From the NCBI RefSeq assembly GCF_034932065.1, contig NZ_JAYGHP010000013.1, positions 62,001 through 126,000 of the forward strand: DNA of 64,000 nt. The letters are read 5' to 3'. The position numbers were made by a program, and so were the translations under genes. The DNA comes from Crocosphaera sp. UHCC 0190 (GTDB lineage Bacteria > Cyanobacteriota > Cyanobacteriia > Cyanobacteriales > Microcystaceae). The notes under the pieces are model-generated. The model saw nothing but the letters and a program-made list of their open reading frames with translations. It was not told where the DNA came from and made no database searches. Positions within the stretch are counted from its first letter, which is position 1, and each line of letters starts with the position of its first letter. Of this stretch, positions 26,753-35,809 are shown in pieces.

Positions 26753-27982
26753 TTGATTATTATGGAAGAACAACGGGTTAAAAATGGTTATAAGTTAACA
26801 GATATTGGGGTTATTCCTGATGATTGGGATGTTCAATTTTTAGGAGATAAAACCAGTAAAATTGGAAGCGGAATAACACCTACTGGTGGAGCAAAAATTT
26901 ATCAAAAAAGTGGTAGACCTTTTGTAAGAAGTCAAAATGTGGGATGGGGATATTTATCATTAGAGGATATTGCCTATATTAACGATGAAATTCATGCCAC
27001 TTTTTCAGGAACAGAAATTGAGGAAAATGATGTCCTTTTAAATATAACTGGAGCATCTATAGGGAGAAGTGCAGTAGCAGATAAAAGAGTAAAAAATGGA
27101 AATGTTAATCAGCACGTTTGTATAATTAGAACAATAAAAGAAGAACTAGATCATCACTTTCTTAATTTGTTTTTACTTTCAAGAAAAGGGCAGAAACAAA
27201 TTGATTCATTTCAAGCAGGTGGAAATAGACAAGGCCTTAATTTTGGTCAAATAAAATCATTTAAAATTCCCATCCCACCACTTTCTGAACAGCATAAAAT
27301 AGCAGAAGTATTAAGTGATGTGGATAAGGGAATAGCAGCTTTAGAGAGACTTTTAACCAAGAAGCGTAATATTAAACAGGGGACAATGCAGCTACTTCTA
27401 ACTGGGAAAAAACGCCTTCCTGGGTTTACTGGGGAGTGGGAGGTTAAGAAGTTGGGGGATGTTGTAGATTTTCTTGATGGTAAAAGAAGACCAATAAAAG
27501 ATAGTGATAGAGCAAAAATGCGTGGTAATTTTCCTTACTATGGAGCTTCAGGAATAATTGATTATGTAAATAACTATATCTTTGACGATCACCTAATACT
27601 ACTAGGAGAAGATGGCGAAAATATTTTAAGTAGAAATTGTCGATTGGTATATCAAGTTTCTGGAAAAATATGGGTTAATAATCACGCTCATGTGTTAAAA
27701 CCAAAGTCTTATATAGATATAACATTTTTAACAGAATATTTAGAAAGTTTAAATTATGAACAGTATAATACAGGAACAGCACAGCCAAAATTAAACAAGA
27801 AAGCTTGTTCTATAATCATAGTCTTGCTTCCTACTATTAAAGAACAAAAAGCCATAGCTAATATATTAAGTGATATAGATAAAGAGATTGAGAAAATAGA
27901 GAAACAGAGAGACAAATATAAACAGATTAAACAGGGAATGATGCAGGAATTATTAACAGGAAAGACTAGACTGATAAAATAA
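26753..27982 (+). CDS. hsdS: Type I restriction-modification specificity subunit HsdS
   Basis: 409 residues with two target-recognition domains, each followed by a conserved helical spacer: PPLSEQHKIAEVLSDVDKGI (near 180) and LPTIKEQKAIANILSDIDKE (near 363), both ending in QGxMQxLLTGKxRL. This tandem layout sets a bipartite DNA target. The start may be TTG/ATT-proximal or ATG 26762 (MEEQRVKNGYKLTDIGVIP). It works with HsdM and HsdR at 23864 and 28802. Confidence 0.94.
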   Translation: MIIMEEQRVKNGYKLTDIGVIPDDWDVQFLGDKTSKIGSGITPTGGAKIYQKSGRPFVRSQNVGWGYLSLEDIAYINDEIHATFSGTEIEENDVLLNITGASIGRSAVADKRVKNGNVNQHVCIIRTIKEELDHHFLNLFLLSRKGQKQIDSFQAGGNRQGLNFGQIKSFKIPIPPLSEQHKIAEVLSDVDKGIAALERLLTKKRNIKQGTMQLLLTGKKRLPGFTGEWEVKKLGDVVDFLDGKRRPIKDSDRAKMRGNFPYYGASGIIDYVNNYIFDDHLILLGEDGENILSRNCRLVYQVSGKIWVNNHAHVLKPKSYIDITFLTEYLESLNYEQYNTGTAQPKLNKKACSIIIVLLPTIKEQKAIANILSDIDKEIEKIEKQRDKYKQIKQGMMQELLTGKTRLIK

Positions 27983-28023
27983 TTCAATAATCAAATAATA
28001 TCCTATTGATGCTAACATATTGA

Positions 28024-28048
28024 TTGTAGGGGCATAATACTATTATGC
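28024..28048. repeat. Palindrome, GGGGCATAAT core
   Basis: GTAGGGGCATAAT and ATTATGCCC arms around a short centre in the gap after hsdS. The same core is at 54951 between hupS and hupL. Confidence 0.75.
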
Positions 28049-28072
28049 CCGTCAATTTCAGGGTTAACAGTC

Positions 28073-28097
28073 AAGGGTTTAACAGTGTTAAACCCCT
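28073..28097. repeat. Palindrome, GGGTTTAACA core
   Basis: Arms GGGTTTAACA/TGTTAAACCC followed by CCTAC, 25 bases after the preceding palindrome. Confidence 0.75.
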
Positions 28098-28154
28098 ACA
28101 GTATGACAATATTTTAGAGGAAAAAATATCAAAGTTGACCGTGAATAAATTGAT

Positions 28155-28443
28155 TTATAACTCGTATTTCACAAAATTTGATGGGGTAAGAATCGGTAGT
28201 TTTTTACGATAAGGATGAAGAATCAATAAATCTTTATCTCCTGTAATTAAGAGATCAGCTAAACCATTAATTGCGACATCAAGATAGATATTATCTTTAG
28301 CATCTCGACAGTCAGTTATAAACTCTGTAATTGTAATTTTTTCTACTGCTTCTATTACTTCCTCCAGAAAAATTTGTAGAATTAGGTGATAACACAGCAC
28401 TGACTAAGACATTAGCATCCAGAACATAACGATTAAGTGTCAT
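28155..28443 (-). pseudogene. Degraded PIN-domain toxin gene
   Basis: ATG 28443, overlapping the antitoxin stop by 11 bases, starts MTLNRYVLDANVLVSAVLSP, a normal PIN-toxin N-terminus with the first metal aspartate. The PIN C-terminus (CRDAKDNIYLDVAINGLADL, then LLITGDKDLLILHP) is in another frame, and the ~50 residues normally between the two halves are missing. The gene therefore has an internal deletion and a frameshift. It pairs with the intact antitoxin at 28433. Confidence 0.8.
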
Positions 28444-28684
28444 TATTAAGAATATCCTGTAAAATCTCTGGAGTTAGTCCATTTTCTTGTGCTTCTTTGC
28501 CCATATCTTGAGCGAGTTTTATTAAGCGACTATTTTTTAGTTTAACTAAATCTTCGTAATCTTTCATAGAGATAATAGCAACATAATTATCATCATTTTT
28601 TTTAACAATAATAGACTCTTTTTGTGCTTTATCTATGATGTTAGCAAAATCCTTTTGTACTTCTGAGAGTGAAAATTGACCCAT
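28433..28684 (-). CDS. Phd/YefM-family antitoxin
   Basis: 83 residues. MGQFSLSEVQKDFANIIDKA is the DNA-binding N-terminal half of the Phd/YefM fold, and VAIISMKDYEDLVKLK ends it; the acidic C-terminal tail (QENGLTPEILQDILNNDT) would bind a toxin. It overlaps the damaged PIN toxin gene downstream. The antitoxin is intact, so it is probably left without a working cognate partner. Confidence 0.85.
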   Translation of the reverse strand: MGQFSLSEVQKDFANIIDKAQKESIIVKKNDDNYVAIISMKDYEDLVKLKNSRLIKLAQDMGKEAQENGLTPEILQDILNNDT

Positions 28685-28729
28685 AGGACTTAATAGTTGA
28701 TTGTACCTAATATAATTATAAACTATAAT

Positions 28730-28750
28730 GTAGGCAGTGCATCGGCCTAC
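28730..28750. repeat. Short palindrome GTAGGC...GCCTAC
   Basis: Six-base arms with a nine-base loop in the divergent gap between the antitoxin gene and hsdR; shares the GTAGG/CCTAC ends of the other palindromes. Confidence 0.5.
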
Positions 28751-28801
28751 GAAATTTGATACAATGATATAATATTACCCCAACACCCAACCCCTCAAAA
28801 A

Positions 28802-31800
28802 ATGGTCGGAGAAACAGAACGAGTTACCCAAAACCGTGTTATTAACCTATTCCAAAATAAATTAAACTATGATTATCTTGGTAACTGGAAAGATAGACAA
28901 AATAACAGCAATATAGAACCCGACTATCTCCGTCCTTTTCTACAACAACAAGGCTATGATAATAACCTAATTGATAAAGCTATTAACGAACTAAATAAAA
29001 CGGCAAAAGATCAAAGTCTTGACCTATATTATGTCAATAAAAATGTTTATAGTCTGCTGCGTTATGGCATTAAAATTAAACCAGAAGCAGGGACAAATAC
29101 CCAAACCGTTTGCTTAATAGACTGGGAAAACCCCGAAAATAATCACTTTGCGATCGCAGAAGAAGTCACTATCAAAGGAGAGAATAATAAACGCCCCGAT
29201 ATTGTTATTTATATTAATGGTATCGCATTAGGAGTCATTGAACTTAAACGCGGTACCGTCTCCGTTTCCCAAGGTATTCGTCAAAACCTCGATAACCAAG
29301 AATCTCACTTTATTAAGCCATTTTTTACCACAATGCAGTTAGTAATGGCCGGAAATGATAGTCAAGGAATACGCTACGGAACGATCAAAACCCCAGAAAA
29401 ATATTACCTCACTTGGAAAGAAGAAACCGAGGAAATAGAACTAATTAACAACACAATTATTAACCTTTGTCAAGGGGTTAGAAATAGATTAGATACTCAT
29501 CTCATCCAACTCTGTGAAAAAGAGAGATTTCTTGAACTAATTTACAACTTTATTGTTTTTGATACAGGCATTAAAAAAGTTTGTCGTCATCATCAATATT
29601 TTGGAATAAAAGCAGCACAACAACGCATCAAAAATAGAGATGGGGGCATTATTTGGCATACACAAGGCAGTGGAAAAAGCTTAACAATGGTTTGGTTAAG
29701 TAAATGGATAAAAGAATATAACCCTAATTCCAGAATTTTAATTATTACCGATAGAGACGAACTAGATAAACAAATTGAAGGCAATTTTATTGGCGTTGAT
29801 GAACAAATTTGTCGCACCAAGAACGGGAGAGAATTAATAAAAAAACTCAATCAAATTCATCCTAATTTAATTTGTTCACTCATTCATAAATTTGGCAATA
29901 AAAAAGTTAAAAAAGAAACAGACTATGAGCAAGACTATGATGATTATATCCAAGAATTAAATAATAGTTTGCCCCCTGATTTTTATGCCAAAGGAGAGTT
30001 TTATGTATTCGTAGATGAATGTCATCGAACCCAGTCCGGTAAACTCCATGAAGCCATGAAAAAAATCCTCCCTAATGCCCTATTTATTGGCTTTACGGGA
30101 ACCCCATTATTAAAAAAAGATAAAAAGAAAAGCATTGATATATTTGGAACTTATATACATACCTATAAATTTAACGAAGCAGTCGAAGATAAAGTTATTC
30201 TTGACCTCAGATATGAAGCCAGAAAAGTAGAACAATATATAATATCTTCCACTAAAATTGATGAATGGTTTGAAGCCAAAACTAGCCAATTAACCGAAAC
30301 AGCTAAAAATCAACTAAAACAACGGTGGGCAACCCTACAAACCCTGCTAAGTTCTCAGTCAAGACTAGAGAAAATTGCTCTTGATATTATTCTTGATTTT
30401 AACAACAAAGACCGTCTAAAAAGCGGAAATGGTAACGCCATCTTAGTCTCTGGCGACATTTATCAAGCTTGTAAATACTATGAAATATTCCAACAAAAAG
30501 GCTTTAAAAAATGTGCAATCATCACCTCTTATAAACCATCACCCAAAGACATTAAAGGAGAAACCACAGGAGAAGAACAACTTACAGAAAAACTCAGAAA
30601 ATACGAAATTTATAGGCAAATGTTAGGCGGCAAAGACCCCGAAAAATTTGAAGAAGAAGTTAAAAATAGATTTATTCATGAACCCGCCCAAATGCAACTA
30701 TTAATAGTAGTAGATAAACTATTAACAGGGTTTGATGCCCCCTCAGCAACCTATCTTTATATTGATAAAAGTATGAGAGATCATGGACTTTTTCAAGCCA
30801 TTTGTCGAGTCAATAGATTAGATGAAGAAGACAAAGAATATGGCTATATTATTGACTACAAAGACCTCTTTAAAAGCCTAGAAAAATCCATCAAAGATTA
30901 TACAATAGAAGCCTTTGAAGACTATGAACCTGAAGACATCGACGGGTTAATGGGCGATCGCCTTCAAAAAGGACAAAAACAGCTAGAAGAAGCATTCGAG
31001 AGAATTCACGTCCTATGTGAACCTGTAGCCCATCCCAAAGAGATAGATGACTATATAGACTATTTTTGTGGAGATAATAGCCAAAATTATGAATTATTGC
31101 AAGAAACCGAGCAAAAACGTCACGCCCTCTATCAACATACCGCCTCCTTAGTTCGGGCCTATGCTAACCTAGCCAATGATATGCTAAGCCTGGGCTATAC
31201 CAGTCAAGAAATAGACCATATTAAAGCAGAAGTCAAACAATATGAACAAATACGAGAAACCATAAAACTCGCCAGTGGAGACTATATTGATCTCAAAACC
31301 TATGAACCCGCCATGCGTCACCTCATAGACAGCTATATAGGGGCAGAAGAAAGCGAAAAAATCACCACTTTTGATGATTTAACCCTAATTCAATTAATTG
31401 TACAACGGGGAGCAGATGCCATTGATCTGTTGCCCCCAACTATTCGTTACAGTCCCCAAACAACGGCGGCCACCATTGAAAATAACCTAAGAAAAGTCAT
31501 CACAACTGCCTACCCAACAAACCCCAAATATTACGATCAAATGTCCCAACTTTTAGAACAAATAATCATAGAAAGACAAGGTATTATCCAAGACTATGAA
31601 GCTTATTTAAAACAGATTATTGAACTTTCTAAACAAGTTAACCAACCCAGTCACTCAAACCGTTATCCTAATATTATTGACACCCCTGCTAAACAAGCCT
31701 TATATGACAATTTAGAACAAAATGAGGCCCTCGCTTTAGCCATTCATTACACCATTATAACCACAAAAAAAGACAGTTGGCGAGGCAATACAATCAAAGA

Positions 31801-31894
31801 ACGTCAAGTCAAAAACGCCATCAAACAACATCTAGAAAGCGAAGACAATATTAACCTTATTTTTGAACTTATTAAAAATCAAACAGAATATTAA
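28802..31894 (+). CDS. hsdR: Type I restriction endonuclease subunit HsdR
   Basis: 1030 residues, full length. The PD-(D/E)xK nuclease is near 135-150 (RPDIVIYINGIALGVIELKRG). SF2 helicase motifs follow: Walker A HTQGSGKSLTM near 285, ILIITDRDELDKQI, DEAD-box variant VFVDECHRTQSG near 405, FIGFTGTPLL, and motif VI AICRVNRL near 665. The C-terminal helical part binds the HsdM2S core. It translocates DNA with ATP and cuts at distant sites. Confidence 0.95.
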   Translation: MVGETERVTQNRVINLFQNKLNYDYLGNWKDRQNNSNIEPDYLRPFLQQQGYDNNLIDKAINELNKTAKDQSLDLYYVNKNVYSLLRYGIKIKPEAGTNTQTVCLIDWENPENNHFAIAEEVTIKGENNKRPDIVIYINGIALGVIELKRGTVSVSQGIRQNLDNQESHFIKPFFTTMQLVMAGNDSQGIRYGTIKTPEKYYLTWKEETEEIELINNTIINLCQGVRNRLDTHLIQLCEKERFLELIYNFIVFDTGIKKVCRHHQYFGIKAAQQRIKNRDGGIIWHTQGSGKSLTMVWLSKWIKEYNPNSRILIITDRDELDKQIEGNFIGVDEQICRTKNGRELIKKLNQIHPNLICSLIHKFGNKKVKKETDYEQDYDDYIQELNNSLPPDFYAKGEFYVFVDECHRTQSGKLHEAMKKILPNALFIGFTGTPLLKKDKKKSIDIFGTYIHTYKFNEAVEDKVILDLRYEARKVEQYIISSTKIDEWFEAKTSQLTETAKNQLKQRWATLQTLLSSQSRLEKIALDIILDFNNKDRLKSGNGNAILVSGDIYQACKYYEIFQQKGFKKCAIITSYKPSPKDIKGETTGEEQLTEKLRKYEIYRQMLGGKDPEKFEEEVKNRFIHEPAQMQLLIVVDKLLTGFDAPSATYLYIDKSMRDHGLFQAICRVNRLDEEDKEYGYIIDYKDLFKSLEKSIKDYTIEAFEDYEPEDIDGLMGDRLQKGQKQLEEAFERIHVLCEPVAHPKEIDDYIDYFCGDNSQNYELLQETEQKRHALYQHTASLVRAYANLANDMLSLGYTSQEIDHIKAEVKQYEQIRETIKLASGDYIDLKTYEPAMRHLIDSYIGAEESEKITTFDDLTLIQLIVQRGADAIDLLPPTIRYSPQTTAATIENNLRKVITTAYPTNPKYYDQMSQLLEQIIIERQGIIQDYEAYLKQIIELSKQVNQPSHSNRYPNIIDTPAKQALYDNLEQNEALALAIHYTIITTKKDSWRGNTIKERQVKNAIKQHLESEDNINLIFELIKNQTEY

Positions 31895-31920
31895 TAGTTA
31901 ATCATTAATTCCCTAAACCC

Positions 31921-32628
31921 ATGCACCAAATAACCCTAAATGACCTAATCATCAATGTTACCAGAAAAAAGATCAAAAACCTCCATTTAACCGTTCATCC
32001 CCCTGATGGAGAGGTAAGAATTTCAGCACCATTGCACCTTAATGATGAAACCATCCGTCTTTTTGCAATTTCTAAACTTCATTGGATCAAAAAAAATCAA
32101 GCAAAATTTAAAAATCAACCCCGTCAAAATAAGAAAAAATTTATATCAGGAGAAACCCATTATTATCAGGGAAAACTTTACTTGTTAAACGTAATTTATG
32201 ATATTAAAATCCCAAAAGTAGAAATCAGAAATAATACTTATCTTGACCTTTATGTAAGAGAAGGAAGCGAACAAAATCAACGAGAACAAACCTTAATTAA
32301 TTGGTATCGACAACAACTAAAAGCAGAAATTCCTGCTATAATAAGAAAATGGGAAGAAATTATGCAAATTGAGGTTAAAGAATGGGGAGTTAAAAAGATG
32401 AAAACTAAATGGGGAACCTGTAATATTCAAGCTCAAAGAATTTGGCTAAACTTAGAATTAATTAAAACCCCAAAACATTGCCTAGAATACGTCATTGTTC
32501 ACGAAATGACCCATTTTTTTGAGCGACATCATAACGAAAAATTTAGACAATTAATGGATCAATTTCTTCCCCATTGGTCAACTTATAAAGAAGAATTAAA
32601 CCAAACGCCCTTAGAACCCATAAAATGA
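31921..32628 (+). CDS. YgjP-type (M48/SprT-like, DUF45) metallopeptidase
   Basis: 235 residues. The zinc motif VIVHEMTHFFERHHNEKF (HExxH plus a downstream His) lies near 193, after KMKTKWGTCNIQAQRIWLNLEL, the family hallmark. Genes of this family are often linked to type I restriction systems, and this one follows hsdR by 26 bases on the same strand, so it is probably part of the operon. Its substrate is unknown. Confidence 0.9.
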   Translation: MHQITLNDLIINVTRKKIKNLHLTVHPPDGEVRISAPLHLNDETIRLFAISKLHWIKKNQAKFKNQPRQNKKKFISGETHYYQGKLYLLNVIYDIKIPKVEIRNNTYLDLYVREGSEQNQREQTLINWYRQQLKAEIPAIIRKWEEIMQIEVKEWGVKKMKTKWGTCNIQAQRIWLNLELIKTPKHCLEYVIVHEMTHFFERHHNEKFRQLMDQFLPHWSTYKEELNQTPLEPIK

Positions 32629-32635
32629 ATTATTT

Positions 32636-34648
32636 CTAGTCAATTAAATCATCTTTTTGCTGTTGTAAATCATACTGATTTATTATTATTCTATTTGCTG
32701 CTAAACATTGTAACCATCCTTGTAACCGATTAATTTTGTGATAATCTTCTAATAACCCTAAATCTTGCTCTTGTTGTGTTAGTTTAGCAAAGGTTTCATA
32801 CAAAGGATAATCAGAAGTCACTAAACTATCTTTATAATGCAAGATAGGCGGATTTTCATCTTGAGAATAATCGGAATAATTGACCCGTAAATTACCTAAT
32901 TCAATTTGCATTTTGGTGTGTAAAGTTGGATGAGGATTAGTGTCAAAATCAGGATAAAATAGATAAGTAATCTTAGGAATACGCCAAGAAAATTGAATAA
33001 CATTTGCTTCTTCTAATCTTCCTACGGTTCGACTTGCACATCCTTCATATAAACGTAACAAAGTTTCTAAACTTTCCAAAGCACTAATATGAATAAGTAG
33101 GGAATTTTTAAGTTTTCTTCCCACAGAACTATTTTGACATAATCCAGCAATAATTTCTAAATTGCCTACCTGATACAACATCGCATCAGCTAAGAGACAA
33201 GCACTATTATAACTGCCAAATAACGACTTAATATCCTGTTTAACTTTAGGAGATAATTCTCGCATTTTTGGACGATGACTAAAGGTACTCAAAGCTAAAT
33301 ACAATAATAAATCTTGGCGACGCTTTTGCGTAATCATATCCCAGTCTTCTTCATTAGTTACTTGTAAAATAACCTTAAAGGCTTGCTTAAAGGTTCTAAA
33401 GTGTTCTTTTAATTGTACCTCATTTTCTAACTCTAATTCTCCATTAATGGGAAGTCTACCCCTTTCTGTATGAAAGTCCATTAAGGGTTGTAAAATTAAT
33501 TCATAGTCCTCAAATCGTTTAGTTTCGACAATAATTCTAGGGGTTGCAGCGCGAGAATGAAAGCGAGAAACCCTAAAAGTTTGTGCTTCTGCTTCATCTT
33601 TAAATACAAAATAAATGCCTAAACCTGCGGGGATAGCATCAACATTTAAAACTTGATCAATATAAGCTTTTAATTCTTCTTGTTCATAATATTTTTGAAA
33701 AGTATTACGACTGGTAATTATCCCATCTCCATAAGCAACAACTCCCCGATCTCGATCATCAATTAATACTTGTGCTGAAACAATTAAAATACGACGGGTT
33801 AGTTCCCATGCTTTAATCAATGCTTCTCGTCTTTCTTTTAAATCTTCAATAACATTAATAATATAACCTAAATTAACAATATTAGCCGGATTTTTAGGCA
33901 CATCTGGACGATAATAAGGGTCCCATCCTGCGCTTTCATATCCTGCTGCTGCAATGCGTTCAATATCTCCTCCATGACCACATCCATAGTCAAAAAAGCT
34001 AGTTTCTGGGACAAATAATGATGATTCTAAAGCTAAACGAACGGGACGAGATAAGCTTTTTCTAACTATTGCTGCTTTATGTCTTTCAATTTCTACGGGT
34101 AAGATTTCACTGGAATTTAAAGGACGTAGACAAGCCAAATAATGACCTTCAAAAATCAGCCGATAACGGTTTAATCTTTGTTCCCATTCTAGTTTAGTAC
34201 CAATGGAACGGGTTAATTTTAATAATCCTAATTTTTCTTCAATATAGGTAAGATGTTCAAAGATTTCATGGTGAGGATAGTCAGCAGTAACAAAGGTTTC
34301 TTTGCGATGGAGTATGGGAGGATTATTTGTTTCTGTATAGTCCCAATAACTTGCTTGTTGTGTCTCTAAATTAACTACAATACTTAAGGTTAATTCGGGA
34401 TGAGGATCAAGATCAAAGTTGGGATAAAACAAATAAGAAATTTTCGGTTTATCCGTATTAAATTTAACAATTGTTGCTTGTTCTATATCATCAGTAATTC
34501 GTGCTTTTTGTTCATATTCTTGTAAAATCAGTTCAAGATAATTAATCGCACTTCTATGAACATATAAAGCATTGGGTAATTGTTTGCCAATGCTACTATT
34601 TTGGCAATGATGGATGATTTCGTTAAAATAGTCAGTTGTAGGAAACAT
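32636..34648 (-). CDS. DNA phosphorothioation-associated putative methyltransferase with duplicated flanking domain
   Basis: 670 residues. The centre (about 190-490) is a Rossmann methyltransferase of the TIGR04096 type: SRPVRLALESSLFVPETSFF, SAM motif DYGCGHGGDIE (219-229), then DRGVVAYGDGIITSRNTFQK. The C-terminal domain (about 504-645; CQNSSVGRKLKNSLLIH, ITYLFYPDFDTNPHP, NPPILHYKDSLVTSDYP) also occurs at the N-terminus (about 15-145; CQNSSIGKQLPNALYVH, ISYLFYPNFDLDPHP, NPPILHRKETFVTADYP). From memory the usual protein lacks this N-terminal copy. Stops within 8 bases of the convergent metallopeptidase gene. Confidence 0.88.
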   Translation of the reverse strand: MFPTTDYFNEIIHHCQNSSIGKQLPNALYVHRSAINYLELILQEYEQKARITDDIEQATIVKFNTDKPKISYLFYPNFDLDPHPELTLSIVVNLETQQASYWDYTETNNPPILHRKETFVTADYPHHEIFEHLTYIEEKLGLLKLTRSIGTKLEWEQRLNRYRLIFEGHYLACLRPLNSSEILPVEIERHKAAIVRKSLSRPVRLALESSLFVPETSFFDYGCGHGGDIERIAAAGYESAGWDPYYRPDVPKNPANIVNLGYIINVIEDLKERREALIKAWELTRRILIVSAQVLIDDRDRGVVAYGDGIITSRNTFQKYYEQEELKAYIDQVLNVDAIPAGLGIYFVFKDEAEAQTFRVSRFHSRAATPRIIVETKRFEDYELILQPLMDFHTERGRLPINGELELENEVQLKEHFRTFKQAFKVILQVTNEEDWDMITQKRRQDLLLYLALSTFSHRPKMRELSPKVKQDIKSLFGSYNSACLLADAMLYQVGNLEIIAGLCQNSSVGRKLKNSLLIHISALESLETLLRLYEGCASRTVGRLEEANVIQFSWRIPKITYLFYPDFDTNPHPTLHTKMQIELGNLRVNYSDYSQDENPPILHYKDSLVTSDYPLYETFAKLTQQEQDLGLLEDYHKINRLQGWLQCLAANRIIINQYDLQQQKDDLID

Positions 34649-34668
34649 AACAGATAATCAAGATCAAT

Positions 34669-35361
34669 TTATTCAGGGAGTTCGCCAAATTGTTGACGAT
34701 ATTTTTCGAGAATAGACTCCATTTCGGAAACCTTTTGTCTTTCTTCTTCTAATTCAGTTTCTTTTTGGGTTAACTCAGCTTCCTTTTGGGTTAATGCTTC
34801 GGCTAATTCTTCAGGAATCAATAATTTTTCCCCAGTATCTTCTCGATAAAACCCAATTAATTCACCTTCAACTTTTAATTGTAATTGTAATGGTTCGCTG
34901 CTACTATCCTCAATGATTTCATAAACATCATTTCTCAAACGATATCCTTTTAACTTTTCCGTGATCCATTCTCCTTTAGGGTCAAATAACCAATATTCTT
35001 TGACCCCTAATTGTTCATATAATGTCTTTTTAAATTCTTGATCTTGACCTTGAGTTCCTGGGGATGTCATCTCAAAAATTACTTGAGGAACTTCCCCTTC
35101 TTCCCAAATTTTATAATTATCTCTCCCTCCTGGTTCCACATTAAAAATAATCATAACATCAGGAGCAACTCGCATTCTAGGAAACCCTTGACTATAATAC
35201 ATAAATTGGTTAGCTAAAACTGTTGCTTTTTGTCCTGATAAATATTGTTTTAATACCTCCAAAGTTGTCAAAATAGCGTATAAATGGATATAAGTTTCTG
35301 CCATAGGTTCCCCGTCTGAACTCGGATAAATAATTTCTGATTTTAAGATAGTTTCCAACAT
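34669..35361 (-). CDS. Uma2-family (DUF820) putative nuclease
   Basis: 230 residues. The PD-(D/E)xK core is seen in RVAPDVMIIF (D), VIFEMTSPGT (E-x-T variant) and YEQLGVKEYWLFDP. The C-terminal ~45 residues are a charged coiled coil with repeated QKEAELTQKETELEEER, common in cyanobacterial Uma2 proteins. The family is very abundant in cyanobacteria and its role is unsettled. It lies 20 bases upstream of the methyltransferase gene on the same strand. Confidence 0.88.
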   Translation of the reverse strand: MLETILKSEIIYPSSDGEPMAETYIHLYAILTTLEVLKQYLSGQKATVLANQFMYYSQGFPRMRVAPDVMIIFNVEPGGRDNYKIWEEGEVPQVIFEMTSPGTQGQDQEFKKTLYEQLGVKEYWLFDPKGEWITEKLKGYRLRNDVYEIIEDSSSEPLQLQLKVEGELIGFYREDTGEKLLIPEELAEALTQKEAELTQKETELEEERQKVSEMESILEKYRQQFGELPE

Positions 35362-35491
35362 AATATTGCTGTTTTAATTTTGGCGATCGCTCTTCTCTTA
35401 TTATTGTAAGCAAAGATCATCAGTAGTAGTCACACCAGGAAAAATCCTTTACAATCAAATTTAGTTACAAAACTTCACACACAAAACAATT

Positions 35492-35767
35492 ATGGCCGTT
35501 GATGATCGCAAAAAGCGAATTCTCGAACATTTAAAACAAAGTACAGACGGAATGCAATATGTTCCACCAAAACCGACTAGCGAACCCCCTCCGACTCCTT
35601 CCCCGACTCCCATACCCCAACCCACCCCAACTCCCCTTGGGGATGATCGTAAGCGACGGATCATGAATCATGTTAACAGTAGTAGTGGGGATTTTGGGGA
35701 CTTTTCTCTGACGGATAAGAATCAGAAGAAAAAAATTGAGAATCATATTCGGAAAAGTTTGAATTAA
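35492..35767 (+). CDS. Small protein with three DDRKxRIxxH repeats
   Basis: 91 residues. Three similar basic/amphipathic helices occur: VDDRKKRILEHLKQS, DDRKRRIMNHVNSSS and DKNQKKKIENHIRKS. A proline/threonine-rich linker (about residues 27-48) separates the first two. No membrane segment or signal peptide. I do not recognise a named family. It sits on the opposite strand between the Uma2 and DndD-like genes. Confidence 0.65.
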   Translation: MAVDDRKKRILEHLKQSTDGMQYVPPKPTSEPPPTPSPTPIPQPTPTPLGDDRKRRIMNHVNSSSGDFGDFSLTDKNQKKKIENHIRKSLN

Positions 35768-35781
35768 AAACTTAATTTACT

Positions 35782-35809
35782 GTAGGGATAATTCATGAAT
35801 TATCCCTAC
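35782..35809. repeat. Palindrome, GGGATAATTC core
   Basis: Perfect 28-base palindrome with half-site GTAGGGATAATTCA; the stop codon of the DndD-like gene lies inside it. A similar element with GGGGGAATTC is at 56188. Confidence 0.9.

Noticed and set aside
28155-28400. 81-residue open frame as an intact toxin
   Set aside because: It lacks the N-terminal metal-binding part of a PIN domain, which is found in another frame just upstream.
35461-35746. Gly-rich frames antisense to the small repeat protein
   Set aside because: Shadow of the proline/threonine linker at 35492-35767.
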